From Chitinibacter tainanensis DSM 15459 (lineage in GTDB: Bacteria > Pseudomonadota > Gammaproteobacteria > Burkholderiales > Chitinibacteraceae), in contig NZ_KE386951.1 in NCBI RefSeq assembly GCF_000429785.1, positions 52,209 through 116,208 of the forward strand: a DNA stretch of 64,000 bases. Direction: 5' to 3'. The notes under the pieces were generated by a model. That model did no database searches and was not told the origin of the DNA. It saw only the letters and a list, made by a program, of their open reading frames with translations. A program made the position numbers and the translations under genes. Positions 28,168 through 37,444 of this stretch are shown in pieces; the stretch's first letter is position 1; each line of letters begins with the position of its first letter.

Positions 28168-28599
28168 CTAGCTTTGGATTTGCGCCACACCCTGATTGGC
28201 CAAGGCATCGGCCCGCTCATTGCCCGGATTGCCCGCATGCCCTTTCACCCAGCGCCACTGCACCGCATGCCGTGCCACTTGCTCATCCAGCGCGCGCCAC
28301 AGGTCTTCGTTTTTAACCGGCTTTTTGTCTGCGGTTTTCCAGCCGTTGCGTTTCCAGCCGTGAATCCAGCTTTCAATGCCGTTTTTAACGTATTGCGAGT
28401 CGGTATGGATGGTGACTTCGCAATGGCGAGTGAGTGCGGCCAGCGCCGAGATCACCGCCAGCAGCTCCATCCGGTTGTTGGTGGTATGGGCTTCGCCGCC
28501 GCAGAGCTCTTTTTCATGCGCGCCATAGCGCAGATAAGCGCCCCAGCCGCCGGGGCCCGGGTTACCTTTGCAGGCGCCATCGGTATAAATTTCGACCAT
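28168..28599 (-). CDS. rnhA: Ribonuclease HI
   Basis: 143 aa, the usual length. The catalytic acidic residues are in [22 protein letters not shown] and [12 protein letters not shown], with a distal one in NERADALAN. The basic protrusion [20 protein letters not shown] is present. It cleaves RNA in RNA-DNA hybrids. The ATG at 28599 is used; a GTG lies three bases upstream. It sits downstream of the methyltransferase gene on the same strand; rnhA, a methyltransferase and gloB are commonly neighbours in proteobacteria. Confidence 0.96.
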   Translation of the reverse strand: MVEIYTDGACKGNPGPGGWGAYLRYGAHEKELCGGEAHTTNNRMELLAVISALAALTRHCEVTIHTDSQYVKNGIESWIHGWKRNGWKTADKKPVKNEDLWRALDEQVARHAVQWRWVKGHAGNPGNERADALANQGVAQIQS

Positions 28600-28713
28600 C
28601 ACTGCGTCTCTTTGGCGTTGGCCTGTCGATTGGGAAGCGCCGTATTTTACGCGCCGCTGGCAGTTTTGGGCGAGTGGCTAGCGCCTGCCCCAAGTTCAGC
28701 CCATACACCCCTA

Positions 28714-28752
28714 ATGTATAGCCCTGAAAATATTAAAATCCAAGGGCTACAT
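28714..28752. other. Inverted repeat between rnhA and the methyltransferase gene
   Basis: ATGTATAGCCCT and AGGGCTACAT pair with one bulged base around an A/T-rich loop of 17 bases. It lies just after the methyltransferase stop on the minus strand. There is no T run, so it may be a processing or attenuating hairpin. Confidence 0.35.
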
Positions 28753-28767
28753 CAACATACCCCGTCT

Positions 28768-29502
28768 TTATTTGCAGCGATCTTTCTCAGCTTGCAGCCG
28801 CATTTTCTCTACCACCGCGGCGGCATTGCGCGCGGGCACGTGCACGGTGCGCCATTCGGGCTCGATGATGGTCATGCCGCTCACGCGTTTCACTACATCC
28901 AGGCAATACACGCCGCCACCGGCCGGCCATAAACGATCGCCGGCACGCTCCAGAAAACGGCTTTTTTCCAACCAGCCCTTGCGTTGCAGCGGTGGGCGAT
29001 AGCAAAGAAATTCACCACGCAGCAGTTGTAAATCCAGCAAGCGCAACCAGTCTTTCAGCCGCTGCGGCGCCAGAAACTGCCCTTGCCAGGCAACTTCATT
29101 GGCCTTGAGCCGGCGCAAGCCCCACAGGCTCCAGGGATTAAAGCCGGTGATCAATAGCCGCCCTTCCGGCATCAGCACGCGCTCGGCCTCGCGCAACACA
29201 CTGTGCGGGTCGGCAGCAAAATCCAGCGTATGCGGCAGCACCAGCAAATCCAGTGATTGCGAGGCCAGCGGCAGGGCATCGGCCTGGCAGGCCAGCTGTG
29301 TGCCCGCGGCCGCGCCGGCGATCAGTCGCCATGGCATGCGATTGGCGCGCAGGCAATCCATTTGTGGTAATTCCAGTTGCACCGCCTTGTAGCCAAAGAT
29401 ATCCACCGTGGTACGATCAAACCAAGCGGCCTCGCTATCGCGCACATATTGCCCGAGCGGGGTGGCCAGCCAGGCGGCAAACTGCTCGACTGGTGTATTC
29501 AT
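28768..29502 (-). CDS. SAM-dependent class I methyltransferase
   Basis: 244 aa. It is a Methyltransf_11-type protein; the SAM-binding region is partly degenerate, but LDLLVLPHTLDFAADPHSVLREAERVLMPEGRLLITGFNPWSLWG is typical of a subgroup found beside gloB and rnhA in beta- and gammaproteobacteria. The substrate is unknown. It is divergent from gloB, with 24 bp between the two start codons, so the promoters must overlap or lie within coding sequence. Confidence 0.85.
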   Translation of the reverse strand: MNTPVEQFAAWLATPLGQYVRDSEAAWFDRTTVDIFGYKAVQLELPQMDCLRANRMPWRLIAGAAAGTQLACQADALPLASQSLDLLVLPHTLDFAADPHSVLREAERVLMPEGRLLITGFNPWSLWGLRRLKANEVAWQGQFLAPQRLKDWLRLLDLQLLRGEFLCYRPPLQRKGWLEKSRFLERAGDRLWPAGGGVYCLDVVKRVSGMTIIEPEWRTVHVPARNAAAVVEKMRLQAEKDRCK

Positions 29503-29526
29503 GCTGGAACCTGACTGGGCATACTC

Positions 29527-30273
29527 ATGTTGACACTCACCGCGCTTCCCATCTTTAGCGACAATTACATTTGGCTACTGCACAACGAACAGGCGGTCAT
29601 CGCCGTTGATCCGGGTGCGGCCGCGCCGCTGCAAGCCTGGCTGACGGCCCGCGGGGCTCAGCTCGCCGGCATTTTGATTACCCACCATCATCACGATCAT
29701 ACCGGCGGCTTGGCCGCACTGGCCAGCCCCGCGCTGCCGATCTACGGCCCGGCCGGTGTGGCTGAGGTCAATAGACCGCTGGTAGGGGGAGAGAGTTTCA
29801 CCTTGCTGGAAACACCCATCGAAGTCATTGCCACCCCGGGGCACACGCTGGATCACCTGAGCTACCTTGTAGCCGACAGGCTGTTTTGCGGCGACACCTT
29901 GTTTTCAGCCGGCTGTGGGCGCTTGTTTGAAGGCACGCCAGCGCAAATGCTGGCCAGCCTGCAGCGTTTAGCCGCCCTGCCCGCGCCCACGCAGGTGTGC
30001 TGCACGCATGAATACACCGCCAGCAATCTGCGCTTTGCCCGCCATCTCGAGCCCGAAAATGCCGCCCTGGCCCAGCGCGAAGCCGAAGTGCTGGCCCTGC
30101 GTGCGGCGGGCAAGGCGAGCCTACCCAGCAACATGGGCCTTGAGCTTGCCACCAACCCGTTTTTGCGCTGTGGCGAAGCGCCAATTCAGGCCGCCGCCCA
30201 GCGCTTTAGCCCCGGGATCAGTGGCGAGCTGGCCACCTTTACTGCCCTGCGTGAATGGAAAAATCAGTTTTAG
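29527..30273 (+). CDS. gloB: Hydroxyacylglutathione hydrolase (glyoxalase II)
   Basis: 248 aa. It is a metallo-beta-lactamase fold with THHHHDHTGG (metal ligands between His53 and His58), GHTLDHLSY, LFCGDTLFSAGCGRLFEG and CTHEYTASNLRFA, plus the C-terminal substrate domain (FLRC). It hydrolyses S-lactoylglutathione to lactate and glutathione in methylglyoxal detoxification. Full length. Confidence 0.96.
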   Translation: MLTLTALPIFSDNYIWLLHNEQAVIAVDPGAAAPLQAWLTARGAQLAGILITHHHHDHTGGLAALASPALPIYGPAGVAEVNRPLVGGESFTLLETPIEVIATPGHTLDHLSYLVADRLFCGDTLFSAGCGRLFEGTPAQMLASLQRLAALPAPTQVCCTHEYTASNLRFARHLEPENAALAQREAEVLALRAAGKASLPSNMGLELATNPFLRCGEAPIQAAAQRFSPGISGELATFTALREWKNQF

Positions 30274-30394
30274 GCGTGAAACACGCTAAACAACTGATCA
30301 TGCAACTTAATTTGCCGCCAATCTTGATTGACACGGCCAGAAAGCGCCGTTTACCATCGCAGGATTAGCAATATCTGAAACAGGATCCGGGCCC

Positions 30395-31933
30395 ATGATG
30401 CGTCGCCTGTGCGCTGCCTGCCTGGCAGCCGCCTTTTCCCTGCCCGTGCTGGCCTTTGAATCTGGCAAACTCGATTACGAATTTCGCAGCGCAGCTCAGC
30501 TCCCTGCGGATACCCAAGCCACCGTTATCCAGCTATTTAATGATGCCAATCCATTAGTGCAACGCGATATCTGGGAACGTATACGCACCGGTTTTGCGAT
30601 TCCCGATATTGATAGCCCGCTGGTCACCAAATGGGAAAACTATTACGCCAGCCGGCCTGATTATCTAAACCGGATTATCGAGCGCAGTAGCCGCTATCTG
30701 TATCACGTGGTGAATGAAGTCGAGCGCCGCAATATGCCGATGGAAATGGCGCTCTTGCCGATGATCGAATCGGCCTACAACCCCAAAGCCGAATCACCGG
30801 CCAAAGCCGCCGGCATGTGGCAATTTATCCCTGCCACCGGCAAGCGTTACGGCCTGGAGCGCACCTGGTGGTATGACGGCCGCCGCGATGTGGTTGCCGC
30901 CACCGATGCTGCCCTATCTTATTTGCAAGACATTCACGGCATGTTCGATGACTGGCAATTGGCGCTGGCTTCCTACAACTGGGGCGAAAATGCGGTAAAA
31001 CGCGCAGTTGAACGCAATAGCGCCGCCGGCCTCTCTACCGCGTATATTGATTTGCGCATGCCGGACGAAACCCGCAATTACGTACCGAAACTGCTCGCGA
31101 TTCGTAACATCATCGCCGATCCGGCAGCTTATGGCGTCGAACTGCGCAAGATCCCGAATCAGCCGTACTTTGTAACGCTGCAACCGGGCAAACACATGGA
31201 TGTGTCGGTGGCGGCCAAGCTGGCAGGCATTAGCGTTGAAGAATTACTGCGCCTCAACCCTGGCTTTATCCGCCCGGTGATCGCGCACAAAGACGAGCGC
31301 AAACTGGTGTTGCCGCTGGAGAAAAAAGAGCAGTTCGAGCGCAACTTGGCGCAGTACGAGCAGCCACTGCTGAATTGGCAGCCCTATGTGACCAAACCGG
31401 GCGAAAACCTGAGCCAGCTGGCCAGCACCTTTGGCATTGATGTCGACGAGCTGCGCGACATTAACGACATTGGCAACCGCGATACCGTGGCCCGCGGGCA
31501 AACGATTTTGGTGCCGAAAGTCGCGGGGCTGGATGTGTCCGAGCGCCAGACTTTGGCCGCGCTGCACAAAAACCGTGAAGCCGATGCGATTGATACCGGC
31601 GAGAAAGATCAGCCCAAGCCGGTGCTAGCCGCCGCTAGCAAAGCGGAAAAAGGCGCGCGGGAGCACAAGGTGGCTAAAGGCGATACGCTGTTTAATATCG
31701 CCCGCCGCTATAACCTGAGCGTGGCGGAGCTCAAGGCGCTGAACGGTTTGAAATCCACACAAGTGGCGCTGGGCGACACCCTGCGCGTGGGTATTGCCCC
31801 ACCCAAAGCCTATGTGGTGAAACGCGGCGATACGCTGGCCTCGATTGCCCGCAAGCTCAATGTCGATCTGGCCGAGCTGAAAAAGCAAAACCGCAAACCG
31901 CTCTCGCCCGGCATGACCGTGGTGATGAATTAA
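30395..31933 (+). CDS. mltD: Membrane-bound lytic murein transglycosylase D with three LysM domains
   Basis: 512 aa. A signal peptide of about 20 residues precedes an SLT family 1 lytic transglycosylase domain with the catalytic Glu125 in LPMIESAYNPKAESPAKAAGMWQF. Three C-terminal LysM repeats follow, recognisable by KPGENLSQLASTFGI, VAKGDTLFNIARRYNL and VKRGDTLASIARKLNV. It cleaves peptidoglycan with formation of 1,6-anhydromuramic acid. The signal has no lipobox cysteine of the usual E. coli MltD type; Cys residues sit early (LCAACLAA), so lipidation is uncertain. It ends at a clear terminator. Confidence 0.95.
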   Translation: MMRRLCAACLAAAFSLPVLAFESGKLDYEFRSAAQLPADTQATVIQLFNDANPLVQRDIWERIRTGFAIPDIDSPLVTKWENYYASRPDYLNRIIERSSRYLYHVVNEVERRNMPMEMALLPMIESAYNPKAESPAKAAGMWQFIPATGKRYGLERTWWYDGRRDVVAATDAALSYLQDIHGMFDDWQLALASYNWGENAVKRAVERNSAAGLSTAYIDLRMPDETRNYVPKLLAIRNIIADPAAYGVELRKIPNQPYFVTLQPGKHMDVSVAAKLAGISVEELLRLNPGFIRPVIAHKDERKLVLPLEKKEQFERNLAQYEQPLLNWQPYVTKPGENLSQLASTFGIDVDELRDINDIGNRDTVARGQTILVPKVAGLDVSERQTLAALHKNREADAIDTGEKDQPKPVLAAASKAEKGAREHKVAKGDTLFNIARRYNLSVAELKALNGLKSTQVALGDTLRVGIAPPKAYVVKRGDTLASIARKLNVDLAELKKQNRKPLSPGMTVVMN

Positions 31934-31951
31934 GCGTTTTTCCGCCGACCT

Positions 31952-31975
31952 ACGCCGCTCTCTGAGCGGCGTTTT
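31952..31975 (+). terminator. Rho-independent terminator of mltD
   Basis: ACGCCGCTC-TCT-GAGCGGCGT followed by TTT, 18 bp after the stop codon. It is a strong hairpin with a short T run. Confidence 0.85.
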
Positions 31976-32042
31976 CATAGGTATTGCCCGCCAAGCAAGA
32001 TCATAAAAGGCCTACAGCGCAATACCCTACATGGAGAGCAAT

Positions 32043-34877
32043 ATGTTGCGCTGGATATTTGCCTTGCTCGGGCTGGGCGCCGCTTGGCTGTATGATTTGG
32101 ATCGCCTGTTCTGGTTGCTGCCGATTGCCGGCTTTCTGGTCGGGCGCTGGTTTGAGCAGCGTAGCGCCGCTCCCGCGGAGGACACCGCGCCAGATTTGCA
32201 GCAAGCAGACTTGCAGCAATTGGTGCAGCGGGTGTCGCGGCTAGAAGCCGAAGTGGCTCAGCTACGCGCGCGGCAGGCCCGCGCGACCACCTCGGTCCAC
32301 CCCACCGCCACTGCAGATGCTCAAACTCGCAGCCAGCCGATGAGCGCCACGCCAGCCGCCGCGAATCCAGCCATCCCCGCACCAGTATTGCCGCATGGCA
32401 TCAGCGCCAACACTACTCCGACCAGCCCCGGCGCAGACCGCGAACTGACGAGCACTGCGGCAGCAGCACGCAATACCGCCGCAGCACCGGCCGCCAGCGC
32501 AGCCAGTGCCGAGGCCTTGCTAGCGGCCACCCAGCACCCACGGCAACCTAGCGCGCCGCAGCCCGCTGAGGAAAATCCATTCTGGCGTCAGCTGCAAGGC
32601 TGGCTGCTGGGGGGCAATACCGTGGTGCGGCTGGGTATGTTGATTTTGTTTGTGGGTGTGGGCTTTTTGCTGAAATTTGCCGCTGATAATGCCCTGCTGC
32701 CGATTGAGGCGCGGCTGGCTGGCTTGGTGCTGGGCGCCAGCGTGTTGTTTGGTTTTGGCTGGCAGCTGCGCGAATCACGGCGGGCCTATGCGCTGATTTT
32801 GCAGGGCGGCGCGCTGGGTTTGCTGTATTTCACCCTCTATGGCGCGCTGCGGCTGTATCAGCTGCTCTCGCCCGAAGTGGCTTTTGCGCTACTGAGCTTG
32901 CTGGGTGTGGCGGCGGCCTTTCTCTCGGTGCGCCAAGATGCCAGCCCGCTGGCGGTGATGGGAATCTGTGGTGGCTTTCTGGCACCGATCCTCACCAGCA
33001 CGGGCGGCGGGCAGATTCAGCTGCTGCTGGGCTATTACGCGCTACTGAATGCCGGGATTTTTGCGATTGCCTGGTTTAAAGCCTGGCGCGGACTGAATTT
33101 GCTGGGCTTTGGCTTTACCTTTGGCGTGCTGTCACTGTGGCTACTCAACGATTACCAGCCAACGCAATGGGCCAGTGTGCAGCCTTTTGTGGTGTTGTTT
33201 TGGTTGTTTTACACCGCGATTGCCGTGCTGCATGCCCTGCGCCAACCGGATGAGCCGCCCAGCAAAGTGGATGCCACGCTGGTGTTTGGCACGCCACTGA
33301 TCACGCTCGCCCTACAGGCACGGCTGATGGACGGCGTGCAATACGGGCTGTGCTACAGCGCCATCATCGCGGCGCTACTGTATTTCGGGCTGGCCTATGG
33401 CTTGAAGCGCCAGCAGGGCAGTCCAACACTGCGCCTACTGGCACAAGCCGAGCTGGCACTGGGGGTATTGCTCGCCACGCTGGCGATCCCGCTGGCTTTC
33501 GGCCCGCTCACCACAGCGGCGGCTTGGGCCGTGGAAGGCGCGGGCGTGGTGTGGCTTAGCCTGCGGCAAGGGCGGCAAAGGCCGCTGCTCTTTGGCCTGG
33601 CCTTGCAATTTATCGCGGCACTGGCGCTCCTGGATGATCTGCGCCCAGCCGTGTATAGCAGCCAGTATTACCTCGCCCAGCTGCTACTGGCACTCAGCAG
33701 CCTATTTTGCGCCTGGCAATTGCAACAGCGCAGCCAGCACTGGGCGACGCAGGTTTCCCTGCTCTGGGGCGCGTGGCGGGCGATGCTGGGTTGGGTCATG
33801 TTGGGCTGGGGCCTGCTGTGGTGGGCGATTGCCCAGTTGGAAATGACCCGCGCCGAGCTGGTGGGCGACGCGATCATGAATGGCCGGATGCTGCTTTTGC
33901 TACTAACGGCGGGGCTGCTGCAATTGGGCTGGTTGCGCGGTCAATGGGGAGAGCTAGCCGCCCCACTGCGCGCCCTGCCCGCGCTGGTAGCCTTGTTGGC
34001 TCTCGCCCAACTCGATGTTACCCCGCATCTATTTCATTTCTGGGCCTGGGCCTTGTTGTTGCCGGGTAGCCTGCTACTGCTGTACTGGCAGGATGAAGCC
34101 GCCAGCACCCAGCCGCAGCAGCATTTAATCAGCGCACTGACTGGCTGGGGTATCTTCACCCATGAATTGGTGTATCTACTTCAGCAACACATACCTACCG
34201 AGGTATATCGAATCAGCCTCTTTGCCATCGCCTTGAGCGCTTTGCTGGCCGGTCAGCGGGCCTTGCGCTGGCCAGTGCAACAACATACTGACATTTATTT
34301 GCGCGCCGCCAGCTGGCCCGCCGTCACCCTGCTGATCGGCTGGGGCGGCTATAGCGCCCTCGCGGCCGGCGACAGCGGCTGGGCGTATCTGCCGATCATC
34401 AACCCGCTGGATCTGGCGCAAATCCTGACTGGCTTGGCCCTCTGCCATTGGTGGCGGGCGCAATCTACCGCGCTGCCGACTAGCACACCGTCAACCCAAG
34501 TGCTGGCGCTGGGTGTCTTGGGGGCAGGTAGTTTTGTTTGGCTCAACGCCATGCTGCTGCGTACGCTGCATCACTATCACGGCGTTGCTTATCAATACAC
34601 GGCGCTGAAGCAATCGATGTTGGTGCAGATGAGCTTATCGCTCTTTTGGACCGTACTCGCCTTGCTGCTGATGCTGTTGGCCACCCGGCAACAGCTACGG
34701 GCGATGTGGCTGTGCGGCGCCGGTTTGCTGGCGGTGGTCATCGGCAAATTATTTTTGCTGGATTTATCGCACATCAGCGGGCTGGAACGGATCGCCTCGT
34801 TTATCGGGGTGGGCGTGTTACTGCTGCTCATCGGCTATGTCGCGCCATTACCGCCAGAGGACAAAACGCACGACTAG
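32043..34877 (+). CDS. DUF2339 family polytopic membrane protein
   Basis: 944 aa. An N-terminal helix pair is followed by a coiled-coil (QQLVQRVSRLEAEVAQLRARQ) and an Ala/Pro/Thr-rich linker to about residue 175. The rest, starting at NPFWRQLQGWLLGGNTVVRLGMLILFVGVGFLLKFAADN, contains more than twenty hydrophobic helices, the pattern of DUF2339. The function of the family is unknown. The ATG at 32043 is preferred over 32031 because GGAGAG lies at the proper distance before it. It is a single gene between mltD and the S41 protease. Confidence 0.88.
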   Translation: MLRWIFALLGLGAAWLYDLDRLFWLLPIAGFLVGRWFEQRSAAPAEDTAPDLQQADLQQLVQRVSRLEAEVAQLRARQARATTSVHPTATADAQTRSQPMSATPAAANPAIPAPVLPHGISANTTPTSPGADRELTSTAAAARNTAAAPAASAASAEALLAATQHPRQPSAPQPAEENPFWRQLQGWLLGGNTVVRLGMLILFVGVGFLLKFAADNALLPIEARLAGLVLGASVLFGFGWQLRESRRAYALILQGGALGLLYFTLYGALRLYQLLSPEVAFALLSLLGVAAAFLSVRQDASPLAVMGICGGFLAPILTSTGGGQIQLLLGYYALLNAGIFAIAWFKAWRGLNLLGFGFTFGVLSLWLLNDYQPTQWASVQPFVVLFWLFYTAIAVLHALRQPDEPPSKVDATLVFGTPLITLALQARLMDGVQYGLCYSAIIAALLYFGLAYGLKRQQGSPTLRLLAQAELALGVLLATLAIPLAFGPLTTAAAWAVEGAGVVWLSLRQGRQRPLLFGLALQFIAALALLDDLRPAVYSSQYYLAQLLLALSSLFCAWQLQQRSQHWATQVSLLWGAWRAMLGWVMLGWGLLWWAIAQLEMTRAELVGDAIMNGRMLLLLLTAGLLQLGWLRGQWGELAAPLRALPALVALLALAQLDVTPHLFHFWAWALLLPGSLLLLYWQDEAASTQPQQHLISALTGWGIFTHELVYLLQQHIPTEVYRISLFAIALSALLAGQRALRWPVQQHTDIYLRAASWPAVTLLIGWGGYSALAAGDSGWAYLPIINPLDLAQILTGLALCHWWRAQSTALPTSTPSTQVLALGVLGAGSFVWLNAMLLRTLHHYHGVAYQYTALKQSMLVQMSLSLFWTVLALLLMLLATRQQLRAMWLCGAGLLAVVIGKLFLLDLSHISGLERIASFIGVGVLLLLIGYVAPLPPEDKTHD

Positions 34878-34975
34878 TGCGGCCAAGTGCATGCCCCAAG
34901 CATACAAACCTTGCGCTTTCACCAATCATACACTAAGCTTTTTCCCCAATAATTACAGCACATCAGGGGCAAGGT

Positions 34976-36508
34976 ATGCAGGTGGGTCGGCAGGTATTAA
35001 ATTGGAGTCTTTGTGTTATCAGCGCGGCCTTGCTGGCCGCTTGTGGCGGCGGTGGTCTTGATGACTCGCGCCTGCTCAAACCCGACCCGCTCAATCCGGG
35101 CGGCGGTAGTGGTGGCGGCAGCACCCCAGCCCCCGGCTCTGCGCAAGTCTGCGCGCCCAACAACCCCTACCGCACCGATGTGGCCAATCACACCGTGGGT
35201 TCGCTCAGCAATGAGAAAAACTGGGTGGCGCAATACATGCTGGATGCTTACCTCTGGTACAAAGACATCCCGGCGGTCAATGCCGGTGACGCGGCCTATA
35301 GCAATGAAAATGCCGTCTATAGCTCGCTCGATGCTTATTTCGAAGCCTTGAAAACCCCGCTCAAAACCGCCAGCGGCGCCAAGAAAGATAAATTCAGCTT
35401 CACATACCCAACCAAGAAATGGGATGAGCTATTCGCCAGCGGCGCGAGCTTTAGCTACGGTGCGGAATGGAAATTCAGCAGCGTAAATAGCACCACCCAG
35501 AAAGTCCAAATCGCCTATGTTGAGCCGGGCTCGCCCGCGGCAGCGGCGGGGCTCATGCGCGGAGACACGCTGGTTTCGGTCGACGGGGTATCGGCAACCG
35601 ACAAAGCAGTGAACACCCAGCTAGAAGCATTGCTGTATCCAACTGTGGCGAGCAAACATACCTTCACCTACACCCGCAATGGCAATCCGGCCCAAAATGC
35701 GGATGTCACACCGGGCAAAGTCACCAGCTCGCCAGTGCTGTATAAATCCACCTTCACCGATGGCAGCGATAAAGTCGGCTATCTGGTGTTCAACGATCAT
35801 ATTGCCACGGCTGAAAAGCAGCTAATCGACACCATCACCGATTTCAAAGCTCAGAATGTCAACACCCTGATTCTGGATGTGCGCTACAACGGCGGCGGCT
35901 ATCTGTATATCGCCAGTGAATTGGCCTATATGATTGCCGGCGCGACCACCAGCAGCAACAAAGTGTTTGAAAAGCTGCAATACAACGACAAACGCCCCAC
36001 CGATACCGCCAATGGCGTGACACCGTTCTATAGCGAATCGTGCATTTTGGTGAATGGCAATTGCACCAAAACGGCCGCCTTGCCGACGCTGAATCTGAAT
36101 AAGGTGTATGTGATTACCAGCGGCTCTACTTGCTCGGCCAGTGAAGCCATTATCAATGGCCTGCGCGGGATTGATGTCACCGTGGAAGTTATCGGCGGCA
36201 CTACTTGCGGCAAACCGTATGGCTTCATTGGCAAATCCAATTGCGGGATTTCGTATTTCCCGATGGAATTCCAAGGAGTCAATCACAAGGGCGACGGCGT
36301 CAATCCGGATGGTATCACGCCAACCTGCAGCGCCAGCGACGATCTCACCAAAGCATTGGGCGATCAAACCGAGGGCATGCTTAAAGCGGCGCTGTATCGC
36401 AAAAATAACCCAAGTAGTTGCCTACCTAGCAGTGCAGCGCTGGGGCTTGGCAATAGTGAGCTGCGCCGCAGCATCATTCGTGAGAACAAATACTGGATTC
36501 AACGCTAA
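34976..36508 (+). CDS. S41 family C-terminal-processing-like peptidase, lipoprotein
   Basis: 510 aa. The signal peptide ends in the lipobox LLAAC, followed by a Gly/Pro-rich spacer and probable outer-membrane attachment. A PDZ domain (VQIAYVEPGSPAAAAGLMRGDTLVSVDGV) precedes the protease domain with LILDVRYNGGGYLYIASELAYMI. The catalytic serine is in TCSASEA (Ser387), and the lysine is 26 residues on in TTCGKPYG (Lys413). The substrate is unknown. Multiple cysteines suit the periplasm. GGGGCAAGG precedes the start. Confidence 0.9.
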   Translation: MQVGRQVLNWSLCVISAALLAACGGGGLDDSRLLKPDPLNPGGGSGGGSTPAPGSAQVCAPNNPYRTDVANHTVGSLSNEKNWVAQYMLDAYLWYKDIPAVNAGDAAYSNENAVYSSLDAYFEALKTPLKTASGAKKDKFSFTYPTKKWDELFASGASFSYGAEWKFSSVNSTTQKVQIAYVEPGSPAAAAGLMRGDTLVSVDGVSATDKAVNTQLEALLYPTVASKHTFTYTRNGNPAQNADVTPGKVTSSPVLYKSTFTDGSDKVGYLVFNDHIATAEKQLIDTITDFKAQNVNTLILDVRYNGGGYLYIASELAYMIAGATTSSNKVFEKLQYNDKRPTDTANGVTPFYSESCILVNGNCTKTAALPTLNLNKVYVITSGSTCSASEAIINGLRGIDVTVEVIGGTTCGKPYGFIGKSNCGISYFPMEFQGVNHKGDGVNPDGITPTCSASDDLTKALGDQTEGMLKAALYRKNNPSSCLPSSAALGLGNSELRRSIIRENKYWIQR

Positions 36509-36522
36509 CCCCGTCTACCAGC

Positions 36523-36550
36523 AAAAAGCCCCGCACTGCGGGGCTTTTTA
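36523..36550. terminator. Bidirectional terminator between S41 protease and LOG gene
   Basis: AAAAAGCCCCGCA-CTGCGGGGCTTTTT with A and T tracts on both sides. It serves two convergent genes. Confidence 0.9.
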
Positions 36551-36562
36551 TTTGCTCACAGC

Positions 36563-37312
36563 TCAGCGTGGTGGCGATGAGCGGCTAGGGTTAAGTTTGA
36601 GCTGATGATCCACTTCCTGCCAGCGGGCGTGGTGCTCGCGGATCAGGTGGATGGCGTCTTCGATGGTATCCACCACGATCGGAATCTGCATATCCACGGC
36701 GCTGGCTAGACCTGCTTCGTTGTCCACCATATAGTGCTGCGCCCAATCCACCAGCTCATGCCACATTTCACCCACCAGAATCAGCGGGGTGTCGTAAAGT
36801 TTGCGCACTTGCAAGAGCTGCCACACCATCGAGAGCTCAAGCAAGGTGCCAATCCCGCCGGGCGTCACAATGAACGCATTCGAGCGCAGAATGAAATGGT
36901 GTAGCCGCGAAAAGAAGGTCTTGTGCTCAAATACCCGCCCGACAAAATCATTCACATTTTGCTCGAAATCCAGATCAATCCGGATCCCGACCGAGGCTTC
37001 GGGTTTGTTCGGTGCGCCTTGGCTAGCGCCTTCGTTTGCAGCCTGCATCAGACCCGGGCCACCGCCGGTGACAATCCGGCAGCCCATCGCCGCGAGCTGG
37101 GCAGCCAGTTGTTTCACTGCTTCGTAGGCCGGCGTGTTTTCCTGAATGCGCGCCGAGCCAAAAATAGTCACGTGATAATCCGGGGTATGCGCCGGGCGCA
37201 GCCGGGATAAATCATCCACCGCATCCCACAGTTTCAGTACGGCTGAGCCAACGATGTCCAGGGCTTCCTCATCGTCGATCACGCCGATGGGTTTATTGTT
37301 TGGATTAATCAT
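36563..37312 (-). CDS. LOG family (TIGR00730) protein, possible nucleotide 5'-monophosphate phosphoribohydrolase
   Basis: 249 aa. Family motifs are TIFGSARIQ, RIVTGGGPGLMQAANEGA and TPGGIGTLLELSMVWQLLQ (the PGGxGTxxE catalytic motif). Relatives include PpnN and LOG proteins, which split nucleotide monophosphates into base and ribose 5-phosphate. The ATG at 37312 has AAGGG upstream and begins the conserved part; the frame to 37351 lacks support. It is a single gene, divergent from gabD. Confidence 0.9.
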   Translation of the reverse strand: MINPNNKPIGVIDDEEALDIVGSAVLKLWDAVDDLSRLRPAHTPDYHVTIFGSARIQENTPAYEAVKQLAAQLAAMGCRIVTGGGPGLMQAANEGASQGAPNKPEASVGIRIDLDFEQNVNDFVGRVFEHKTFFSRLHHFILRSNAFIVTPGGIGTLLELSMVWQLLQVRKLYDTPLILVGEMWHELVDWAQHYMVDNEAGLASAVDMQIPIVVDTIEDAIHLIREHHARWQEVDHQLKLNPSRSSPPR

Positions 37313-37444
37313 GCTGTTCCCTTCTGTGTTGTTATTGGTCTTGGTTGTCACTCTGTCAGCTTAGGTATAAACCACGACCTTTGTATAGGCCGACGCCGGC
37401 TCTGCGCTAAAATAGCCGCTTCACGAGCCAAAGCCGGGCCTTTT